Position numbers and translations under genes: made by a program. A DNA stretch of 6,688 bases from an uncultured Pirellula sp. GTDB taxonomy: Bacteria; Planctomycetota; Planctomycetia; Pirellulales; Pirellulaceae. Numbering within the stretch: the first letter of the stretch is position 1; every line of letters starts with the position of its first letter. The stretch lies in the NCBI GenBank assembly GCA_903837255.1, contig CAILTZ010000693.1:1-6688 (forward strand), given 5' to 3'. Shown one piece after another: positions 1-5,237 of the stretch. Below the pieces are notes generated by a model that saw only the letters and a list, made by a program, of their open reading frames with translations, ran no database searches and was not told the origin of the DNA.

Positions 1-1
1 C

Positions 2-313
2 CGAGCCTTGGCCCCCAACGGTCGCATGGTCGTCATGGCTGGCAGGGATGCAAGGCCCGAGTTTCCGGTGGGGCCATTCTACGTCAAAGGCTGCTCGCTG
101 CATGGTTTCGCGATGTTCAAGGCTTCATCGCAAACCCAGCGTCGAGCGGCCGAGGATATCAATCACTGGATAAAGACCGGAAAGCTGCATGCTCAAATCG
201 ATCGAATTTTGCCCTTGGAACAAGCCGCCCAGGCGCATCGGCTGCAGGAATCGAATACGATAGGAAAGACAGGGGTTTTGAAGGGCAAGTTGGTGCTGCG
301 AATCGAACACTGA
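2..313 (+). CDS. Medium-chain dehydrogenase/reductase (quinone oxidoreductase-like), C-terminal fragment
   Basis: This is the 3' end of a gene cut by the left window edge; about 103 residues up to TGA at 311-313 are visible. The frame is open from base 2, so the TTG at 8 is not taken as the true start. The fragment begins in the nucleotide-binding half, where NGRMVVMAG matches the strand-turn 'G-G-R-hydrophobic-G' seen late in the Rossmann fold of zinc-type alcohol dehydrogenases and NAD(P)H:quinone oxidoreductases. It ends with the family's usual close, an L-x-x-A-A-x-A-H-R-L-x-E-S stretch followed by GKTGVLKGKLVLRI. Members reduce quinones or enones, or oxidise alcohols, with NAD(P)H in the cytoplasm. 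The substrate and the presence of zinc ligands cannot be judged, because the catalytic half lies outside the window. No functional link to the genes downstream is evident. Confidence 0.85.
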   Translation, partial: RALAPNGRMVVMAGRDARPEFPVGPFYVKGCSLHGFAMFKASSQTQRRAAEDINHWIKTGKLHAQIDRILPLEQAAQAHRLQESNTIGKTGVLKGKLVLRIEH

Positions 314-324
314 ATCGACCACTG
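301..324 (+). repeat. 12-bp tandem duplication across the oxidoreductase stop codon
   Basis: AATCGAACACTG (301-312) is followed at once by AATCGACCACTG (313-324), an 11/12 match, and then by a partial third copy beginning AATCAA. Because the period is a multiple of three, the TGA stop at 311-313 is repeated in frame at 323-325. The gene therefore ends with two in-frame stops 12 bases apart. It looks like local slippage; no function is implied. Confidence 0.6.
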
Positions 325-349
325 AATCAACAAGCAATCCAACAGCAAG

Positions 350-409
350 GCGAGCCAGAGGGAAGCGAGCTAGCGGAAGGTTTAAGGGCCAGCGGATGGT
401 TTAAGGGAT
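350..409 (+). repeat. Degenerate intergenic direct repeats, including a 19-bp unit present twice
   Basis: The clearest part is two abutting 19-bp units, AGCGGAAGGTTTAAGGGCC (372-390) and AGCGGATGGTTTAAGGGAT (391-409), which agree at 16 of the first 17 bases. Upstream, GCGAGCCAGAGGGAA (350-364) and GCGAGCTAGCGGAAG (365-379) form a weaker 15-base pair matching at 11 positions. The array fills most of the spacer before comF, and its last unit supplies AAGGGA (403-408), the only good Shine-Dalgarno candidate for that gene. It may be a copy of a dispersed intergenic repeat, which a single window cannot show. Confidence 0.65.
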
Positions 410-418
410 GGTCTTACT

Positions 419-1288
419 ATGATCCTACATGGATGGCGGCAGATACTCGATCTTCTATTCCCTAGGGCCTGTTTGCTCTGCCGCAGATTGGTCGTCGACG
501 AGCGCTCGCCGGCTCTTTGTTTTCACTGCGAGCAAGACCTCTCACCGATCGTCAAGAGCTGTCTTCGGTGCGGGGCGCCAGTCCGGACCAACGAGCTGTT
601 GATTAGCAGCCCATCAAAACGTACCGACTGCGCTTTTTGCAAAGGCCAGAGGTGGGAGTTCGGGCGTGCTTGGTCGTATACCGTCTACCAAGCAACCGCA
701 GCGCGAGCCGTCCGTTTGATGAAGGAGGCCCACTGCGAATCACTCACTCGGAGCGTCGGGGATCTACTTGCCAATTGGCTCAAAACCCAGGAAGCTTTTC
801 GCTCGATCAGCTACGATTGCATTGTTCCGATCCCCCAGCACTGGCTGAGGCGATTGAGCCAGCGGTACAACCAAGCCGCGACGCTTGGGGAGCGATTGGC
901 ACTGGGTTTGGATCTGCCATGTTCTGACACGATCCTCAGGCGCGTTGGCTGGACCCAAAAGCAAGGGATGAAGACCATCAGCGAGCGTCGCGAGAACTTG
1001 CTCGGGGCATTCGAGGCCCCAAAACCCGAGTCGGTGCGATATCGCAGTTTCCTTTTGGTCGATGACGTCATGACCTCGGGTACGACCTTGCAAGAAGCTG
1101 CCATCGCATTGAGGAAAGCGGGGGCAAGGCACGTCGATGCCGTCGTCTTTGCCCGAGGAGTCAACGCCTCGAAACCTGCGGGGACTCAGGAAAGGGCTCG
1201 CAAGTCCGAGGATCCCTTGACTTTCGACCAAAATGCTAGCGAGCCACAACCCCCGTCGAACGGGGAGCTTGGCCGCAGGATCCATTGA
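419..1288 (+). CDS. comF: ComF family protein (phosphoribosyltransferase-like, zinc-ribbon N-terminus)
   Basis: The predicted protein has 289 residues. Four CxxC pairs lie in the first quarter (C18/C21, C34/C37, C48/C51, C71/C74), consistent with the two zinc-binding knuckles of the ComF N-terminus. The second half is a type I phosphoribosyltransferase fold: DCIVPIPQHWLRRLSQRYNQ at 133-152 is the usual ComF 'VPVP...R-x-x-R-G-x-N-Q' region, ERRENLLGAF at 189-198 is also characteristic, and FLLVDDVMTSGTTL at 211-224 is the PRPP-binding loop with its adjacent acidic pair. In naturally competent bacteria ComF is a cytoplasmic protein needed for handling incoming single-stranded DNA; its enzymatic reaction is unsettled. 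Many non-competent bacteria also carry it, so competence is not implied here. The ATG at 419 is preceded by AAGGGA 10 bases upstream. About 40 residues after VVFARG are polar, probably disordered and unlike the conserved core. The gene appears separately transcribed from the ABC cassette. Confidence 0.9.
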   Translation: MILHGWRQILDLLFPRACLLCRRLVVDERSPALCFHCEQDLSPIVKSCLRCGAPVRTNELLISSPSKRTDCAFCKGQRWEFGRAWSYTVYQATAARAVRLMKEAHCESLTRSVGDLLANWLKTQEAFRSISYDCIVPIPQHWLRRLSQRYNQAATLGERLALGLDLPCSDTILRRVGWTQKQGMKTISERRENLLGAFEAPKPESVRYRSFLLVDDVMTSGTTLQEAAIALRKAGARHVDAVVFARGVNASKPAGTQERARKSEDPLTFDQNASEPQPPSNGELGRRIH

Positions 1289-1311
1289 GTTTTATCGGTT
1301 TTGGATGGTTT

Positions 1312-1339
1312 CGGGTGAACCGCAGCCCGGTTCTACCCG
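1312..1339 (+). terminator. Strong hairpin just after comF, possible terminator without a T-run
   Basis: CGGGTGAACCG (1312-1322) pairs with CGGTTCTACCCG (1328-1339), giving an 11-bp GC-rich stem with one bulged T (1334) and a five-base loop CAGCC. It starts 24 bases after the comF stop and ends two bases before the -35 element of the next promoter, the expected place to insulate two transcription units. No T-run follows (TACTGGCATT), so it is not a canonical intrinsic terminator. It may stop transcription only partly, act as a 3'-end stabiliser, or be an operator-like dyad. Confidence 0.45.
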
Positions 1340-1341
1340 TA

Positions 1342-1369
1342 CTGGCATTAACCTGGATTTCGTTATAAT
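1342..1369 (+). promoter_or_regulatory. Sigma70-like promoter for the ABC/GldFG/DUF4340 genes
   Basis: The -10 element TATAAT at 1364-1369 is a perfect consensus match. The best -35 candidate is CTGGCA at 1342-1347 (4 of 6 matches to TTGACA), with a 16-bp spacer. Transcription would start near 1376, leaving an untranslated leader of about 77 bases before the ATG at 1453. No comparably good promoter is visible ahead of the next two genes, which suggests this one drives all three. Confidence 0.65.
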
Positions 1370-1376
1370 TTCGCCT

Positions 1377-1396
1377 CCGAGCGGGGTACGCTCCGG
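1377..1396 (+). promoter_or_regulatory. Hairpin at the predicted 5' end of the ABC-cassette mRNA
   Basis: GAGCG (1379-1383) pairs with CGCTC (1389-1393) around the loop GGGTA. The stem extends by CC (1377-1378) with GG (1395-1396) if C1394 bulges. It begins within a base or two of the predicted transcription start, so it would form a 5'-terminal stem-loop. Such structures are known to protect some mRNAs from 5'-end-dependent decay; that role here is inferred only from position. Confidence 0.4.
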
Positions 1397-1408
1397 CGAC
1401 TTGCCTCT

Positions 1409-1437
1409 GAGCAACTTACCAACGAGCAACTTACCAA
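1409..1437 (+). repeat. 14-bp perfect direct repeat in the leader of the ABC ATPase gene
   Basis: GAGCAACTTACCAA occurs at 1409-1422 and again at 1424-1437, period 15. A worn third copy (CGACTTGCC, 1398-1406) may precede them. The second copy runs into the Shine-Dalgarno sequence AAGAAGAG (1436-1443), so a factor bound here could affect ribosome access. It may equally be simple slippage. Confidence 0.65.
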
Positions 1438-1452
1438 GAAGAGTAATGGACG

Positions 1453-2196
1453 ATGGGTGATAAAGCTGCGAATTCTCAAGCGATGATTGAGGCAGTTGGC
1501 TTGTCGAAATTCTACGGGCCGTTTGCCGCCGCCCGGGAGATTTCGTTCAAGGTCAATCGGGGTGAACTGGTGGCCTTCCTAGGCCCCAACGGTGCAGGCA
1601 AAAGCACCACGATGAAGATGCTCACAGGGTATCTTTCCCCAAGCGAGGGATCGGCCAAAATCGCTGGCCACGATATGTTCTCGGACCGGATCGCCGGCTC
1701 GAAACACCTGGGTTACCTTCCCGAAAACGGTCCGCTCTACCCAGACATGACACCCCATGCATTGCTGAACTTCTTTGGCGATGCGCGCGGCATGGAAAAA
1801 AGTTACAAAGCCTCCAGAATCGAAGCGGTTGTCGAGATGTGCGACCTGAAGTCGGTCTTGCACAAAGCCATCAGCAAGTTGTCCAAGGGTTTTCGGCAAC
1901 GCGTCGGGATGGCCCAAGCATTGCTTCACGAGCCCGACGTGTTGATCCTGGACGAACCCACTGCGGGTCTGGACCCAAATCAGATTCGTGAAGTCCGAAA
2001 CACCATGCGGAAACTCGGCGAGACCAAAACCATTTTGCTCTCGACCCACATTCTTCAGGAAGTCGAAGCGATGGCCAGTCGCGTGATCATGATCAACGAA
2101 GGCCGTAAGGTTTTCGAAGGGTCGGTCGAGGAACTCAAGAAAGTCCGCGGGGATTTGACCGAAGCGTTCCACAAACTCACCGGAGCGGCAGCCTAA
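1453..2196 (+). CDS. ABC transporter ATP-binding protein, GldA/NosF type
   Basis: This is a single nucleotide-binding domain of 247 residues, normal for the family. The motifs are complete and in order: Walker A GPNGAGKST (44-52), a Q-loop region GYLPENGPLYPDMT (87-100) with Glu where many ABC proteins have Gln, signature LSKGFRQRVG (143-152), Walker B VLILDEPT (163-170), D-loop AGLDP (171-175) and switch histidine in STHI (H199). The YLPE and LSKGxRQRVG forms are typical of ATPases paired with ABC-2 permeases, such as GldA. It should hydrolyse ATP on the cytoplasmic face and energise the permease encoded next. The ATG at 1453 is preferred because AAGAAGAG (1436-1443) sits 9 bases upstream. 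An internal ATG at 1483 (MIEAVGLSKFYG) is where many homologues begin, so the first 10 residues are less certain. The direct substrate is unknown. Confidence 0.93.
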   Translation: MGDKAANSQAMIEAVGLSKFYGPFAAAREISFKVNRGELVAFLGPNGAGKSTTMKMLTGYLSPSEGSAKIAGHDMFSDRIAGSKHLGYLPENGPLYPDMTPHALLNFFGDARGMEKSYKASRIEAVVEMCDLKSVLHKAISKLSKGFRQRVGMAQALLHEPDVLILDEPTAGLDPNQIREVRNTMRKLGETKTILLSTHILQEVEAMASRVIMINEGRKVFEGSVEELKKVRGDLTEAFHKLTGAAA

Positions 2197-2234
2197 CAAG
2201 CTCAGCCCCGGATCGGTCTTCCGTCAGCGGTTTA

Positions 2235-2259
2235 TCCAAGCCTCGACTCGAGGTTTGGG
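2235..2259 (+). promoter_or_regulatory. Hairpin between the ATPase and permease genes
   Basis: TCCAAGCCTCG (2235-2245) pairs with CGAGGTTTGGG (2249-2259) around the loop ACT, an 11-bp stem with two G-T wobbles. Its core CCTCGACTCGAGG (2241-2253) is a perfect odd palindrome. It lies in a 118-base spacer, 38 bases after the ATPase stop and 55 bases before the chosen permease start. No T-run follows, so full termination is unlikely. It could stabilise the ATPase mRNA end, attenuate read-through to set subunit ratio, or bind a regulator as DNA. Confidence 0.5.
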
Positions 2260-2296
2260 CATTGTATCTGTCAAAACAATAGTTCATTTCAGGTTT

Positions 2297-2305
2297 GAAG
2301 AAGGA
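2297..2305 (+). promoter_or_regulatory. Shine-Dalgarno sequence deciding the permease fusion start
   Basis: GAAGAAGGA, with the core AAGGA at 2301-2305, lies 9 bases before GTG at 2315. The upstream TTG at 2255 lies inside the hairpin arm and has no comparable site. The internal ATG at 2393 is preceded by GC-rich coding-like sequence without one. This favours the GTG. Confidence 0.65.
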
Positions 2306-2314
2306 TATTCGAAA

Positions 2315-5182
2315 GTGATTGCAAGTGCTCTGCTTCGATTACTCTTGCTCGACATCGTCTCGTTGGGTGTCCTGCTCGGGATCATCTTGCTGATGGCTCG
2401 GCAACGTCCGGTCGCTTACGCTGTCCTCAAGCGTAACTTTTATGGGTATTTCGCAAGCCCAACCGGATACGTCTTCCTCTGCCTCTTCGTGCTCCTGACG
2501 AGCATGGCTGCCTTCTGGCCCTACGAGTTCTTCAACTCGAATCTGGGCACTCTGAGCCAGCTCAACAAGTGGTTCACGTACATCATGCTCTTTTTCATCC
2601 CAGCGATCACGATGAGCATCTGGGCCGACGAACGACGACAAGGGACCGATGAGCTGCTGCTGACTCTGCCTGCAACGGACTTTGATATCGTCATCGGCAA
2701 GTACACGGCAGCTGCGGCAATCTACACCGTCTCGCTGCTGTTTTCGCAGCTGTCGACCTTCATCGTTCTTGCCGCTCTGACGCTCGGCGAAGTCGACACC
2801 GGTCTGTTTTTCTCGAACTATTTCGGCTACTGGCTCATCGGTCTTGCAATGATCGCCATCGGCATGGTGGCATCCTTCCTCACCAACAACCTGACCGTCG
2901 GCTTTATCCTCGGAGCCCTCTTCAATGCCCCCTTGGCATTCGCAGCCAGTGCCGACGCGATTCTCGGCCGAGGCTACTCGCGCGAGATCAAGGCCTTTAG
3001 CCTCTCGGAACGATTCGACGACTTTGGTCGGGGCGTGATCAGCCTCTCGGGTGTCGGCTATTTCCTCTTACTGACCATTTTCGGACTCTATCTTTGCATG
3101 ATCTTGATCGGCAAACGGCATTGGAGCAGTGGCAAGAACGGCAACGAGCAATTGGCTCACTACCTGCTCCGAGCTATGTGCCTTGCTGCCATCGTGGTCG
3201 CAGGAAGCATGCTCTTTAGGAACAAGGACAAGCGATACGATGCGACCGAACTCAAGGTCAGTTCGCTATCCGACGTAACCAGCGACATGATTCGCTCAAT
3301 GGGCAAGGACCGAGACGTGGTCGTCGACGCTTACATCTCCGCCGATGTACCGGAAATGTATGTCAAGACCAAGTATGAATTGATCAGTTTGCTCAAGGAA
3401 TTCGAGTCGACGGCCAAAGGTGCAGGGGTCCCGATGCAGGTCCGCATCTATGACTCGATCTCTCCATCGAGCGAAGAGGAAAAACAAGCCGAAGAGCAAT
3501 ATGGGATCACCCCTCAAATCGTTCGTGTTCGCGAACGGGGTGCCATTGCCGACCAGCCGATCATGCTCGGTGCAGCATTCCGTAGCGGGCTGCAGAAAAT
3601 CGTCATCCCGTTCTTTGAGCCTGGAATCCCTGTGGAGTACGAACTGGCTCGGTCGTTGACGACGGTTGCTAAGCCTTCCCGGAAAAAACTCGGCATCTTA
3701 AAAACCGAAGCCAAGATGATGGGGGGGGTCGACATGCGTTCCTTCCAACAGATGCCCCAAGAGCCGATCGTAGAAGAGCTGAGCAAAGAGTTCGAACTCA
3801 TCGACGTCAATCCAGCCTCCCCGATCGATGTCGATCGCCTCGATGCCCTCCTTGCCGTCCAGCCATCGTCGCTGGCCCCCGAGGAAATGAACAATTTCAT
3901 CGCTGCCGTCAAGTCAGGTGTTCCGACCGCAATTTTCGAGGACCCCCAATCGGCGATCAATCCAACCATCCCCGGCACCGGAGATCCTAGACCCCCAATG
4001 GGCGGTGGCATGTTCGGCGGCGGAGGTGGCCCGCAGCCCAAGGGTGCCATTCAGCCCTTGTGGGATCTCTTGGAAATTGATGTCGCTGGTCAACCGAGCC
4101 CTATGGGTTTCGTCGCCCCAGACTTGGCCTGGCAGCAATACAATCCTTACCCGATCCTCGATGCGATGCAGCAGTCGAACGATCTTTGGATCTTCGTTCG
4201 CCAGGAAGCCCCCGGAGGTGAAAACGCCTTCAATCAAGAAAGCCAGATCACCAAAGGGCTCAAAGAGTTGATGTTCCTTTTCGCCGGAACACTCAAACCC
4301 AAAAGCGGTGCCAAGAATCAATTCACTCCGTTGGTATCCACCGGCGAATTTGCCGGCACGATGCCCGTCTCTGAGCTTCGTGGGATGCAGCGAACCACTC
4401 TGGACCGAAGCACTGAAATCCGCAACCGCCGCGGAAAGACCATCGGAGCTCAAACCATCGCCGCTCTGATCGAATCCAAGCAACCGGCCCCAAGCGAAGG
4501 TTCCGATGCAACCGCCTCTGCAAAACCGCTCAAGGTTGTCTACGTCTCCGACTTGGATTGCATGTCGGGTGTCTTTGTGGACATTCGAAAAAATCCGTCG
4601 CAACTCGAATCCGTCGAATTTCAATTCCAGAACATTACCTTTGTGCTCAATGTCATCGATGTATTGTGCGGCGAAACTAAGTATCCTGCGATCCGTCGGC
4701 ACGTTCCAACGTATAGCACCCTCAAGCTTGTCGAAGCCCGAGCCGACGAGCAGAAACGTGATGAAGCCGCACTGCAACGAAAGGCCAACGAAAGCTACAA
4801 CACCAAGAAAGCCGAGCTCGAAGAAGCCAGCACCAAGGCCAAGCGACAGTTCAAAGAAGCTGTGGATAAACTACAAACCGAAGGTGCTATCGATGTTTCC
4901 AAGCAGCAGGAACTTATCCAGCGACTTACCGAGTACCAAATGAAGGAAGCCCAGTTGGCAAGAAAACTCGAAGTCGAGGATGAGAAGTTGCGACGGGAAA
5001 GAGATCGAAACATCCGGGAAGCCCGCAGAAACACGGACGATGCGATCCGAACGACCCAAAACAATTATAAATCCCTTGCCGTTTTCCTTCCCGCCATTCC
5101 ACCACTGATTGTCGGTATCGTCGTGTGGGCCTCCCGCCGCCTACGCGAACGCGAAGGTATTTCAAAAACCCGTTTGCGTTAA
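2315..5182 (+). CDS. ABC-2 permease fused to GldG-like auxiliary domain (GldF-GldG fusion)
   Basis: The protein has 955 residues from GTG 2315. Residues 2-27 form an extra N-terminal hydrophobic helix. Residues about 30-270 are an ABC-2 permease: NFYGYFASPTGYVF (41-54), helices near 52-68, 86-103, 130-158, 172-192, 194-212 and 241-266, and the hallmark SIWADERRQGTDELLLTLPA (101-120) followed by a D-x-V-x-GKY segment, as in GldF. A helix at 284-301 then opens the GldG-like part, an ABC_transp_aux-type domain expected outside the cytoplasmic membrane, running to about residue 800. It contains a Gly/Met/Pro-rich loop (558-577) and FQNITFVLNVIDVLCG (771-786). A charged coiled coil follows (about 804-920), then a last helix (921-940) and a basic tail. 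In Flavobacterium GldF and GldG are separate proteins working with GldA. The fusion and the neighbouring ATPase suggest a complete transporter core. The substrate is unknown. If the start is ATG 2393, the first helix is lost. Confidence 0.88.
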   Translation: MIASALLRLLLLDIVSLGVLLGIILLMARQRPVAYAVLKRNFYGYFASPTGYVFLCLFVLLTSMAAFWPYEFFNSNLGTLSQLNKWFTYIMLFFIPAITMSIWADERRQGTDELLLTLPATDFDIVIGKYTAAAAIYTVSLLFSQLSTFIVLAALTLGEVDTGLFFSNYFGYWLIGLAMIAIGMVASFLTNNLTVGFILGALFNAPLAFAASADAILGRGYSREIKAFSLSERFDDFGRGVISLSGVGYFLLLTIFGLYLCMILIGKRHWSSGKNGNEQLAHYLLRAMCLAAIVVAGSMLFRNKDKRYDATELKVSSLSDVTSDMIRSMGKDRDVVVDAYISADVPEMYVKTKYELISLLKEFESTAKGAGVPMQVRIYDSISPSSEEEKQAEEQYGITPQIVRVRERGAIADQPIMLGAAFRSGLQKIVIPFFEPGIPVEYELARSLTTVAKPSRKKLGILKTEAKMMGGVDMRSFQQMPQEPIVEELSKEFELIDVNPASPIDVDRLDALLAVQPSSLAPEEMNNFIAAVKSGVPTAIFEDPQSAINPTIPGTGDPRPPMGGGMFGGGGGPQPKGAIQPLWDLLEIDVAGQPSPMGFVAPDLAWQQYNPYPILDAMQQSNDLWIFVRQEAPGGENAFNQESQITKGLKELMFLFAGTLKPKSGAKNQFTPLVSTGEFAGTMPVSELRGMQRTTLDRSTEIRNRRGKTIGAQTIAALIESKQPAPSEGSDATASAKPLKVVYVSDLDCMSGVFVDIRKNPSQLESVEFQFQNITFVLNVIDVLCGETKYPAIRRHVPTYSTLKLVEARADEQKRDEAALQRKANESYNTKKAELEEASTKAKRQFKEAVDKLQTEGAIDVSKQQELIQRLTEYQMKEAQLARKLEVEDEKLRRERDRNIREARRNTDDAIRTTQNNYKSLAVFLPAIPPLIVGIVVWASRRLREREGISKTRLR
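3721..3728 (+). repeat. G8 homopolymer inside the fusion gene
   Basis: Eight consecutive G bases encode part of Met-Gly-Gly-Val at residues 469-472 of the fusion protein. A one-base slip would shift the frame early in the GldG-like region and leave only the permease and a partial auxiliary domain. It is the longest homopolymer I noticed in the window. Nothing else indicates regulated phase variation. Confidence 0.6.
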
Positions 5183-5224
5183 ATTCACAAACGATTCCTA
5201 AAACAAATCATCGAATCCCTCTAC

Positions 5225-5230
5225 GGAGAG
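5225..5230 (+). promoter_or_regulatory. Shine-Dalgarno sequence deciding the DUF4340 gene start
   Basis: GGAGAG lies 7 bases before GTG at 5238, the first in-frame start before the membrane anchor. The 55-base spacer after the fusion gene shows no convincing promoter or terminator, so this gene is probably co-transcribed with it. Confidence 0.65.
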
Positions 5231-5237
5231 TTGACCC

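Noticed and set aside
314..418. Search for a promoter upstream of comF
   Set aside because: The only -10-like word, TACTAT at 415-420, overlaps the start codon. The spacer is dominated by repeats, so comF may be read from upstream or from a promoter I cannot recognise.
1251..1265. CCCCGT-CGA-ACGGGG stem near the end of comF as a terminator
   Set aside because: It is inside the coding region, more than 20 bases before the stop, with only a six-bp stem and no T-run directly after it. The hairpin at 1312-1339 is a better candidate.
764..1285. Open frame on the - strand (173 codons) opposite comF
   Set aside because: ComF motifs including the PRPP loop lie on the + strand across the same bases. 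The reverse product resembles nothing recognisable.
419..1288. comF as evidence of natural competence or a DNA-uptake locus
   Set aside because: No other competence gene is in the window and ComF homologues are common in non-competent bacteria.
1446..1460. Four-codon leader frame (ATG 1446 to TGA 1458-1460) overlapping the ATPase start
   Set aside because: It lies only two bases from the Shine-Dalgarno sequence, too close for good initiation, and encodes just MDDG. The ATG at 1453 has proper 9-base spacing.
2255..2283. Possible promoter (TTGGGC, then AATAGT at 17-bp spacing) ahead of the fusion gene
   Set aside because: Only 3 of 6 and 4 of 6 consensus matches, and its -35 falls inside the hairpin arm. 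It is too weak to call.
3914..4777. Long open frame on the - strand (287 codons) opposite the GldG-like region
   Set aside because: The + strand here encodes recognisable GldG-like sequence with family motifs. The reverse product shows no motif, no ribosome-binding site was evident, and it lies wholly inside the real gene.
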